Shown piece by piece: positions 1-5,472 of a stretch of DNA of 13,269 nucleotides. The notes under the pieces were generated by a model that was given only the letters and a program-made list of their open reading frames with translations, did not search any database and was not told the origin of the DNA. Position numbers and translations under genes: made by a program. Source of the DNA: Phycisphaerae bacterium. GTDB taxonomy: Bacteria; Planctomycetota; Phycisphaerae; Tepidisphaerales; Tepidisphaeraceae. Every line of letters starts with the position of its first letter. The first letter of the stretch is position 1. Location of the stretch: positions 1 to 13,269 of the forward strand of contig JACMJD010000115.1 of the NCBI GenBank assembly GCA_014380825.1, given 5' to 3'.

Positions 1-40
1 AAGGCCGTCGGTCGTGATGTAATAGAATCCAACGTCGCCG

Positions 41-313
41 TTGTCGTTGAACCCGCCGTTCGGCGACGCCGATCTGAATCACATCGTCGACTTCGACGAC
101 TACTCGCGCATCGACAATGGCTTCAACAACAACATGTCCGGCTGGGCCAACGGTGACTTCGACGGCAACGGCGTGATCGATTTCGACGACTATTCGCTGA
201 TCGACCAAGCCTTCAACCAGCAAGGCGGCGGCGCTGGAACGCGTGCGATTCCGGAGCCGGGTGCACTGGCGATGATCATGCTCGCGTCCGTCGTGTGCTT
301 GAGGCGCCGCTGA
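41..313 (+). CDS. Dockerin-like / PEP-CTERM-anchored surface protein, 3' fragment
   Basis: The readable part has two acidic repeats, GDADLNHIVDFDDYSRID and GDFDGNGVIDFDDYSLID, spaced like the paired Ca2+-binding loops of dockerin type I-like tails in planctomycete secreted proteins. They are followed by a Gly-rich linker and a PEP-CTERM sorting signal: PEP near residue 71, a hydrophobic stretch (GALAMIMLASVVCL) and a terminal RRR. Such proteins are exported and processed at the PEP motif by an exosortase. The body of the protein is absent: TAA and TAG at 20-25 are in frame just upstream, and only a TTG at 41 could start translation. I read this as the 3' end of a larger gene that is frameshifted, rearranged or cut near position 45-60. 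The C-terminal identity is fairly sure; the start is arbitrary. Confidence 0.6.
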   Translation: MSLNPPFGDADLNHIVDFDDYSRIDNGFNNNMSGWANGDFDGNGVIDFDDYSLIDQAFNQQGGGAGTRAIPEPGALAMIMLASVVCLRRR

Positions 314-321
314 TATGTAGA

Positions 322-471
322 TCCGGAAGAAGGAAGCTTCTCCGGAGTGCAGATCCCGTAGTGCGGCGTCGCGAGCATGACCGGTTTGAAACCGCGGATG
401 GATTCATACCACTTCGCGGCGCGGTCAATATCGTTCACGTACATCATGACGTCGGAGAATGAGGTGATCAT
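322..471 (-). pseudogene. Truncated VOC (glyoxalase/bleomycin-resistance fold) gene remnant
   Basis: Reading leftward from the ATG at 471, the first 40 residues match the start of a VOC-superfamily protein: MITSFSDVMMYVNDIDRAA followed by KWYESIRGFKPVMLATPHY. This is the usual first beta strand, the YVxDxDRAxxWY helix and the GFxPV second strand. A reasonable Shine-Dalgarno (AAGGAC) precedes the ATG. VOC proteins normally run about 110-140 residues as two beta-alpha-beta-beta-beta modules. Here similarity fades after about residue 40-50, and the frame then runs antisense into the PEP-CTERM gene. It is therefore a 5' fragment without the metal- or substrate-binding residues of the second half. 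The right-hand edge is sound; the left-hand breakpoint (about 322-350) is estimated. Confidence 0.55.
323..345. repeat. Imperfect hairpin after the PEP-CTERM stop codon
   Basis: Arms 323-332 and 337-345 pair over nine base pairs with one bulged A and a GAAG loop, ten bases after the PEP-CTERM gene's TGA. It could act as a 3' hairpin for that gene, but no T-run follows, so it is not a classical intrinsic terminator. It also overlaps the 3' end of the VOC remnant and may be coincidental. Confidence 0.25.
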
Positions 472-578
472 TTCGAATCGTCCTTCGGTGAGTGGGGGTC
501 ACCTCGATCTTCCGATCGAGGCTTTGATTTGCGCTTTGGTTGGGTTCGTTCTTAGCAACGTTGACACGCTTCTTAAAG

Positions 579-598
579 CCTCGAGCGGAAGCTCGAGG
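579..598. repeat. Perfect 8-bp hairpin with GGAA tetraloop (copy 1)
   Basis: CCTCGAGC / GGAA / GCTCGAGG: a perfect 8-bp stem closed by a GNRA-class tetraloop. A second copy lies at 799-818 with the same loop and a compensatory T-A to C-G change at the third pair, so the fold rather than the sequence is kept. I recognise this GAGCGGAAGCTC core as a dispersed element in planctomycete genomes. Copy 1 sits eight bases beyond the stop codon of the small transposase-like ORF. Confidence 0.7.
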
Positions 599-606
599 TT
601 CATTGA

Positions 607-759
607 TCACGTGCGCAGGAATCTCCGGAAGCGCTTCACCGTCGACTGTGCCTTCTCGGGATTGGGTGGAAGCACCCCGCGCTTCCTGTCGGTGTACCCG
701 CGCGGATCATCCGCTCTCCAGCTTCGATATGCGTGACGCGTAATGTGGTAGACCGCCAT
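607..759 (-). pseudogene. 50-residue remnant resembling a Y1/REP-associated transposase N-terminus
   Basis: From the ATG at 759, preceded by a purine-rich Shine-Dalgarno (AAGGGGAAGCG), the frame reads MAVYHITRHAYRSW, then RADDPRGYTDRKRGVLPPNP, and ends at TGA 607-609. The pattern (hydrophobic-x-H-hT-x-H-x-Y-x-S-W, then DxPRGYxDRxxGVLPP) resembles the opening of small proteins related to the Y1-Tnp/REP-associated tyrosine transposases. In those families a strand with hT precedes the HUH motif. The catalytic His-hydrophobic-His and tyrosine regions expected later are missing, so it is either a truncated relic or a very small protein in its own right. It lies between the two hairpins at 579-598 and 799-818, an arrangement typical of transposase genes that mobilise REP-like hairpins. 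The family assignment is from memory and tentative. Confidence 0.4.
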
Positions 760-798
760 CGCTTCCCCTTCGACGAATGTCCGTGCAACCTATTGCAG

Positions 799-818
799 CC
801 CCGAGCGGAAGCTCGGGG
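799..818. repeat. Perfect 8-bp hairpin with GGAA tetraloop (copy 2)
   Basis: CCCCGAGC / GGAA / GCTCGGGG. It has the same loop and inner stem as the hairpin at 579-598, with one compensatory base-pair change. It lies 40 bases upstream of the small transposase-like ORF and about 60 bases upstream of the Eis-like gene. The rest of 472-876 outside the two hairpins and the small ORF shows no further gene that I can support. Confidence 0.7.
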
Positions 819-876
819 GTCTTCCATATCGTAACTCCGTTTGCTCCCACGTCCGCGACACGGTTGAATACGCAAC

Positions 877-2100
877 ATGTCATTGAATCTCCGATGGGTT
901 GAAGATGCCGAACGCGATCGTGTCGCAGAAACGCGGCTGCGGTGCTACGCGGCCGGGACGAAGGATCTGGATCGTTATCGCGACATGATCCACAACGATG
1001 GTCGCCCGACGACGGGAGATTTTCTCCTTGCTGAACGCGATGGGGAGGCGATCGGGACGACGACCAGTCTGTCGATGACGATTTGGGTGCGCGGCGCGGC
1101 GCTGCCATGTCAGGGTGTGGCATGGGTGGGGACCGTGCGCACGGCGCGACGTCAAGCGGGTGCGGGCGTTGCGAGCAAGTTAATGATCGAGACCGTCAAG
1201 CGCGCCCGTGAGCGCGAGCAGGTCGTCAGCGCGCTCATGCCGTTCCGAGCCAGCTTCTACGAACACTTCGGCTACGGCGTGGTCGAGAATCGGGTTGAGT
1301 GGAACGTGCCGCTGACGCTCCTCCCCAGCGGTTGCAGCGAGAGCATGCGGTTCTTCACCGAAGCGGATCAGCAGGCGCTGGTCGAATGTCGCCAACGCCA
1401 GACCGAGCAGGGGCAGTGCGACATCGAAACGCTACCCGGCGTGTGGCCGTACGTCAGGAAGTTCAGCGAAAACAATTTCGAGATCGTCGATCGCCCGGAT
1501 CCAAAGGGGCCGGTTCGCGGGTGGATGAGGGTCGAAGATCAGGCAAAGGACGCGAAACGCAACGTGTACGTCGATGACATGGTCTACGATTCGATGGACG
1601 CCCTCCGCGAGCAACTGAAATTCCTCGGCGGCCTGCGCGATCAATACTCTGCCGCGATCATCACGCTGCCAACGGACATCCCCTTGAACCTGCTCTTGCG
1701 TGAAACGCAGGTTCCGCATCGCATCGTCGAACACGCGACGCCGGCGACGAAGCTGTATTCGCGGATGCAGGTGCGGGTGCTCGATCACGTGCGGTTTTTC
1801 GAGAAGCTGAACCTGCCCGCGCGATCGCGTGGCGGCGCGACCGTCGCGATTCGCGAAACCGAAGGGCATGTGGCGCGTTTGAAGATAGAGATGGAGGGTG
1901 GTCGCGCCGTTGCGAGATCGAGCGATGCGTCGCCGGATATCGAATGCCGCGACATCGAATGGGCGATGCTCGCCTGCGGCGCGGTGCCCGCGACGACGCT
2001 GGCGAAGCTGGGTTTGATCACGGTAAACAGGCCCGGGGTGCTCGAGGTGCTGGATGAACTGAGCGTGGGGCCAGCGCCGTTCTGCGGGGAGTACTTCTGA
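877..2100 (+). CDS. Eis-like GNAT N-acetyltransferase with SCP2-type C-terminal domain
   Basis: A 407-residue protein with the three-part layout of the Eis family. The N-terminal GNAT domain (about 1-145) carries the acetyl-CoA pyrophosphate loop VRTARRQAGAGVASKLM near residues 87-103 and the motif FYEHFGYG near 127-134. A degenerate second GNAT-like domain spans about 150-285, and a sterol-carrier-protein-2-like domain about 295-407. In mycobacterial Eis a tyrosine and the free C-terminal carboxylate of a terminal Phe act in catalysis; this protein also ends in Phe (GEYF) and keeps tyrosines in the GYG region. Eis enzymes acetylate amines, including aminoglycosides, but the natural substrate here cannot be read from sequence. 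The length matches the family. No good Shine-Dalgarno precedes the ATG. It appears monocistronic, with no functional link to its neighbours. Confidence 0.85.
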   Translation: MSLNLRWVEDAERDRVAETRLRCYAAGTKDLDRYRDMIHNDGRPTTGDFLLAERDGEAIGTTTSLSMTIWVRGAALPCQGVAWVGTVRTARRQAGAGVASKLMIETVKRAREREQVVSALMPFRASFYEHFGYGVVENRVEWNVPLTLLPSGCSESMRFFTEADQQALVECRQRQTEQGQCDIETLPGVWPYVRKFSENNFEIVDRPDPKGPVRGWMRVEDQAKDAKRNVYVDDMVYDSMDALREQLKFLGGLRDQYSAAIITLPTDIPLNLLLRETQVPHRIVEHATPATKLYSRMQVRVLDHVRFFEKLNLPARSRGGATVAIRETEGHVARLKIEMEGGRAVARSSDASPDIECRDIEWAMLACGAVPATTLAKLGLITVNRPGVLEVLDELSVGPAPFCGEYF

Positions 2101-2230
2101 TCCGCCGCAAGCGGCAGAAACCCGACGATTTTTCGCTGATCTTCCCGCACTTTCGATTTATCTGCCGTCCTTCCGGGAATATCATGGACGTTAGCGCGAT
2201 CATCATGACGAAGATGTTCCGGAGAGATTG
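2101..2230. other. Intergenic spacer ahead of the VWA-Exb operon
   Basis: This 130-base gap should hold the operon's promoter, but I see no convincing -35/-10 pair (a TATCAT near 2186 has only a poor -35). A short GCCGC/GCGGC stem just after the Eis stop (2104-2115) has no following T-run. The last bases carry the Shine-Dalgarno GGAGAG for the ATG at 2231. Confidence 0.4.
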
Positions 2231-3358
2231 ATGGCCACCGCACCTTTATCTGTGCCTACTCCTGCTGCGCCCACACCTGCGCACATGCCACCGCCGGCGC
2301 CGCATCCGGTTCCGAATCCTCCGCCGGAGCCGACCTCTACATCGATCTTGCCGCCACAGTTGGGATTCTGGCAGCAGCCAAGGACGGTCGACATCGTTTC
2401 GTTTGCCACCTCGCTCGCGCTGCACTTGGCGGTGCTGGTGTTCGGAATTCTTGGATATCGAACGTATCAGGAGATCGCATCGCAATCGCCGGTGGAGCAG
2501 CCGATCATCCCGGACGCGGCGATGGTTGAAGGCGGACAAGTGGGTGGAATTCCAAATCCCGGACTCGGCGGAGACCCCGATCGCGCGGCGGCGCAGGACC
2601 AGGTGAAAGACGTCTCTTCCGCCAGCGATAGTTGGAAGCAGCGTCGCGGCGACACGATCACGCAGAGCCTCATGGGCGACACCGCCGGCGAAGGCGCGGC
2701 CGACTCGATCATCGCGCCCGGTTTGCGATCCGGCTTGTCTCTCGGCAAAGGTGCCGGCAACAGCACCGGCGATGGCGGGCCCCAAGCGCCGTTCGGCGTT
2801 CCCGGCGGCGGCGCGGGTGTCGGGCCGAAGGCGAACTTCATCGGAATCTCCGGCAACGCGCGCACCGTCGCGTATGTGTGCGATGCCTCGGGCTCCATGA
2901 TGAACTTCATGTTCGCGCTCAAGGTCGAGCTGCGAAAAGCGATCGATCCGCTTCGCCCCATCCAGGGGTTCAACGTTATCTTCTTCGCCGACAAGGAAAA
3001 GCCGCAGGCCCTGAATCCCAAGGGCGAGCTGGTGATGGCCAACGCGGACAACAAGCGCAAGGCGTACGAATTTCTCAATTCGATCACCACCACCGGCGCG
3101 ACCAATCCAATTCCCGGGTTGGAGACCGCGTTCAAAGGCAAGCCGCAACTGGTCTACCTGCTGACCGACGGAAATTTTCCCGATAACAATGCGGTGCTGA
3201 ATAAGGTGCGCGATCTGAACGCGCAGAAGAAAACCAAGATCAACACGATCCTGTTCTGCGATGCCGCCAACATCGAAAAAGGGATTGTCGAGCTGCTCAA
3301 ACAGATCGCCGACGACAACGGCGGGGTTTTCAAGATCGTCGATACAAAAGACTATTGA
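2231..3358 (+). CDS. Membrane-anchored VWA-domain protein with TonB-like SxxxH anchor
   Basis: A 375-residue protein in four parts. A Pro/Ala-rich cytoplasmic N-terminus (about 1-50) precedes one membrane helix (about 54-76) containing SLALHLAVL, i.e. S61-x3-H65. A low-complexity Gly-rich linker runs to about 205, and a von Willebrand A domain fills 210-375. The VWA metal site (MIDAS) looks complete: D218-A-S220-G-S222, a TGATNP segment (T288/T291) and LLTDGNF (D313). In TonB and TolA an SxxxH motif in the anchor couples the protein to ExbB/ExbD or TolQ/TolR. Its presence here, directly before exbB and two exbD genes, suggests that this protein is the energised partner, with the VWA domain as periplasmic effector. 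I chose ATG 2231 over the adjoining TTG 2228 because GGAGAG (2221-2226) is well placed. The stop lies 22 bases before exbB. Confidence 0.85.
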   Translation: MATAPLSVPTPAAPTPAHMPPPAPHPVPNPPPEPTSTSILPPQLGFWQQPRTVDIVSFATSLALHLAVLVFGILGYRTYQEIASQSPVEQPIIPDAAMVEGGQVGGIPNPGLGGDPDRAAAQDQVKDVSSASDSWKQRRGDTITQSLMGDTAGEGAADSIIAPGLRSGLSLGKGAGNSTGDGGPQAPFGVPGGGAGVGPKANFIGISGNARTVAYVCDASGSMMNFMFALKVELRKAIDPLRPIQGFNVIFFADKEKPQALNPKGELVMANADNKRKAYEFLNSITTTGATNPIPGLETAFKGKPQLVYLLTDGNFPDNNAVLNKVRDLNAQKKTKINTILFCDAANIEKGIVELLKQIADDNGGVFKIVDTKDY

Positions 3359-3380
3359 TCGCACTGAGAAGGACACAACC

Positions 3381-4274
3381 ATGGGTCGATACGCATCAAG
3401 CAAATTTCGCATCATCGTGCTGGGGATGATGCTCGGCGCGGCGGCGCTGGTGATGTTCGCGCCGACGCAGAACCTGTTCGCCCAGGCGACAGCCGCGCCC
3501 GCAGGCGCGCCGGGTGAAACGTCATCGCAGGGCGAAGCCGCGGGCATCGTGCGGCTGATCCTGGGTAACCTCGACTTCGTCTTCTTCACGATCGCCGCCC
3601 TGTCGATCGCGGGACTGACGTTGATCATTCAAGGGTTCCTGAAGAATCGCCAATCGGTGTTTCTGCCCGAGAACACGATCAACATGATCCGCGAGATGAT
3701 CGCGCAGAAGCGATTCAAGGAGTTGATCGATTTCACCGAGACCGATCCGACGTTCATCAGCGCGGCGCTGAATCCGGCGCTGAAACGCGCGCCGAATTTC
3801 AGTCACATGAAAGAAGCGATGGAAACCGCGATCGGCGAGCAGACGGCCGAGCAGTTTCGGAAGATCGAATACCTGAACATCATCGGCAACCTCGGCCCGC
3901 TGCTGGGCCTGCTCGGTACGGTGCTGGGCATGATCAAGGCGTTCCAGGTGGTCGCGGCCACGCACGGGCAGGCGGACGTGGGCGCGCTCTCCGGCGGAAT
4001 CTCAACCGCGCTGACCCACACGTTCCTTGGCCTGATGCTGGCCGTGCCGTGCCTGGCGGCGTTTGGAATCCTGCGGACGATCGTCGATCGCCTGACCGTC
4101 CGCGGCGCGATGGTGGCCGAGGAACTGCTTCTCATGATGAAGCCCTCGGAAGCCAAGCCGGCAGCGGCGGCCGCGATGGGACAACGCGCGGGCGCGATGC
4201 CGCAACCGGCGATGCCGACGTCGCCGATTCAAGGAGCACGAAAGCCAGCGGCGCCGATTCCTGCTCCTCAATAG
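3381..4274 (+). CDS. exbB: MotA/TolQ/ExbB proton-channel family protein
   Basis: A 297-residue inner-membrane protein. Residues 1-35 form a cleavable-looking signal sequence ending FAQA, an N-terminal extension seen in ExbB-like proteins of several phyla. Membrane helices lie near 65-84, 167-191 and 211-232. The second and third contain the family's GLLGTVLGM (T180) and GGISTALTHTFLGL (T212/T214) motifs; these correspond to pore-lining threonines in ExbB/TolQ. The cytoplasmic loop between helices 1 and 2 has the usual length. The C-terminus is a Pro/Ala tail (about 260-297). With ExbD/TolR partners it would form a proton channel that powers a periplasmic partner. ATG 3381 is preceded by GAGAAGGA at good spacing; an earlier in-frame ATG at 3261 lies inside the VWA gene and is rejected. 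It is the second gene of the operon. Confidence 0.9.
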   Translation: MGRYASSKFRIIVLGMMLGAAALVMFAPTQNLFAQATAAPAGAPGETSSQGEAAGIVRLILGNLDFVFFTIAALSIAGLTLIIQGFLKNRQSVFLPENTINMIREMIAQKRFKELIDFTETDPTFISAALNPALKRAPNFSHMKEAMETAIGEQTAEQFRKIEYLNIIGNLGPLLGLLGTVLGMIKAFQVVAATHGQADVGALSGGISTALTHTFLGLMLAVPCLAAFGILRTIVDRLTVRGAMVAEELLLMMKPSEAKPAAAAAMGQRAGAMPQPAMPTSPIQGARKPAAPIPAPQ

Positions 4275-4280
4275 TCGCGG

Positions 4281-4413
4281 AAATCACAAATCACAAAACA
4301 CAAAACACAAAGAAGCTCCAATGAAGATAGAAAGACAAAGCTCCAAACGCCTTCTTTGAGATTTAATCATTTTGTGTTTGGAGCTTCTTTGTGATTTGGG
4401 TTTTGTGATTTGG
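4281..4413. repeat. Imperfect inverted repeat of AATCACAAA / TTTGTGATT words
   Basis: The left arm (about 4281-4322) is built from CACAAA words and ends AAAGAAGCTCCAA. The right arm (about 4371-4413) is its near reverse complement, beginning TTTGTGTTTGGAGCTTC. The middle (about 4333-4362) holds further CAAAGCTCC and CTTCTTTGAG fragments. The element fills the gap between exbB and the first exbD and is far more AT-rich than its surroundings. A same-strand copy of the left-arm type occurs at 13016-13057. Such arrays are familiar dispersed elements in planctomycete and related genomes. It could fold as a long hairpin in the operon mRNA. Confidence 0.8.
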
Positions 4414-4423
4414 AACTTAACCG

Positions 4424-4927
4424 ATGCGACGTCGCCGAATGCCCGAATCTCACTCCACCCACCCCAACGTCACCCCATTGATCGATGTGGTGATGTGCCT
4501 GATCATTTTCTACATGCTGGTCGCGAAGATCGGCGTGACCAGCGGGGCGGATCCGTCGATTTCGATTCCGGTTAGCGTGCTCGGGAAAGATCTGAAGGAC
4601 TTGGGCAACACGCTGCTGCTGAATGTGCGTGAAGTGGCGGACACTCCGTTCGTCACCGCGCTGGTGGATGGTTCACAACGCAGTCCGCAGGAAGTTCGAA
4701 TCGTCGATACAGTGACCAACACGCGTCCGCTGCGCGAAGTGCTGCTGCGACTGCGCTACGGCGCCGACCGCAAAGTCGGCGGCACGGGTCTGGCGGCCGA
4801 CAACGACAACTTCAAAGTCATCATCCGAGGCGACCGCGACATGACGTACAAATCGCTCGAGCCAGTGCTGATCGCGTGCATGGAAGCGAATGTGAAAGAC
4901 GTGAATTTTAATACGTATAAACCGTGA
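4424..4927 (+). CDS. exbD: ExbD/TolR family biopolymer transport protein (copy 1)
   Basis: A 167-residue protein with a short basic cytoplasmic N-terminus and one membrane helix (about 17-36) opening NVTPLIDVVMCLIIFYML. D21 corresponds to the essential protonatable aspartate of ExbD/TolR. A periplasmic domain of about 125 residues follows, ending in KVIIRGDRDMTYKSLEPVL and NVKDVNFNTYKP, the usual ExbD C-terminal strand-helix-strand. The periplasmic domain is larger than that of the second ExbD and shares little sequence with it, so the two are probably distinct subunits. ATG 4424 has only a weak GGAA upstream; ATG 4439 is an alternative that removes five residues (MRRRR). The gene starts directly after the repeat at 4281-4413, which therefore supplies its ribosome-binding region. 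Confidence 0.87.
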   Translation: MRRRRMPESHSTHPNVTPLIDVVMCLIIFYMLVAKIGVTSGADPSISIPVSVLGKDLKDLGNTLLLNVREVADTPFVTALVDGSQRSPQEVRIVDTVTNTRPLREVLLRLRYGADRKVGGTGLAADNDNFKVIIRGDRDMTYKSLEPVLIACMEANVKDVNFNTYKP

Positions 4928-4931
4928 GGGG

Positions 4932-5003
4932 ATAGAGGGTAGAGGTTAGAGGGTAGGAAATGCATTCCTCCCTACCCTCTACCCTCAACCCTCTACCCTC
5001 TAT
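4932..5003. repeat. Inverted repeat of GGGTAGAGG words between the two exbD genes
   Basis: The left arm 4932-4957 (ATAGAGGGTAGAGG and related words) and the right arm about 4967-5003 (its CCCTCTACCCTC counterpart) can pair almost throughout, around a short ATGCAT-containing centre. It is a purine-rich/pyrimidine-rich strand-asymmetric element of the dispersed type. Its last bases (TAT) merge with the likely ATG of the second exbD at 5002. An internal ATG at 4960, preceded by GAGGGTAGGAA, is in frame with that gene. Confidence 0.85.
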
Positions 5004-5472
5004 GAAAATACGCGGCGCGAAAAAAGTTCACTACGACTCCGGCCCCAACATGACGCCATTGGTAGACGTCGTGATGGTGATCCTGATCTTCCTGATGCTC
5101 GCCGGCTCGTTCGCGGGGGCGGAGCATTTTCTGGTAAGCAACGTTCCGTTCAGCAAGCAAGGAGCCGGTGGCGGCACGCCGCCGCCGGGCGGGATTCCGG
5201 AGGATGAGCCGGTCGTGATCACGGTTGAGCAGAACGCGACGCGCGATGGGTTCATCGCCCGTGCCGAGAAGATCACCGCTTCGGACGGCAAGGCGCTGGA
5301 GAAGGGTTTGACGACGCTTCGCGAGCAGCTGCGCGGCGCGGGGAAACCACCCGAGAAGATTCAGATCGTGATCTCGCCCGGTCGTAACGTGAAGTACCGA
5401 CACCTGGTTGAGGTGTATCAAGCAGCGCTTGCAGCAGAGTTCACGAAGGTCGCGTTCGCGCCCGCGCGATGA
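5002..5472 (+). CDS. exbD: ExbD/TolR family biopolymer transport protein (copy 2)
   Basis: A 156-residue protein with a short basic N-terminus (MKIRGAKKVHYDSGPN), one membrane helix opening MTPLVDVVMVILIFLMLAG (about 17-36), D22 as the proton-carrying aspartate, a Gly/Pro-rich linker, and an ExbD periplasmic domain ending KIQIVISPGRNVKYRHLVEV. The start is uncertain. ATG 5002 gives a normal ExbD N-terminus but is preceded only by a pyrimidine run. The in-frame ATG at 4960 has an SD-like GAGGG but would add a 14-residue repeat-encoded leader (MHSSLPSTLNPLPS). I prefer 5002. The stop codon overlaps the start of the following gene (ATGA at 5469-5472), so the two are translationally coupled. Pairing with the first ExbD suggests a heteromeric channel. 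Confidence 0.88.
   Translation: MKIRGAKKVHYDSGPNMTPLVDVVMVILIFLMLAGSFAGAEHFLVSNVPFSKQGAGGGTPPPGGIPEDEPVVITVEQNATRDGFIARAEKITASDGKALEKGLTTLREQLRGAGKPPEKIQIVISPGRNVKYRHLVEVYQAALAAEFTKVAFAPAR

Noticed and set aside
377..736. Plus-strand open frame of 119 codons in the left intergenic region.
   Set aside because: It runs antisense through the VOC remnant, through a hairpin repeat and antisense to the small transposase-like ORF; it has no coherent domain.
2104..2115. GCCGC-AA-GCGGC stem after the Eis-like gene as a terminator.
   Set aside because: The stem is very short and is not followed by a T-run.
2246..3628. Long open frame on the minus strand (460 codons) opposite the VWA and exbB genes.
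   Set aside because: It is antisense to two genes with clear domain motifs, has an Arg-rich composition typical of GC-rich shadow frames, and shows no recognisable domain.
4281..5003. CRISPR array as an explanation of the repeated words in the Exb operon.
   Set aside because: The units are short, self-complementary and lack regular unique spacers; no cas genes are present.
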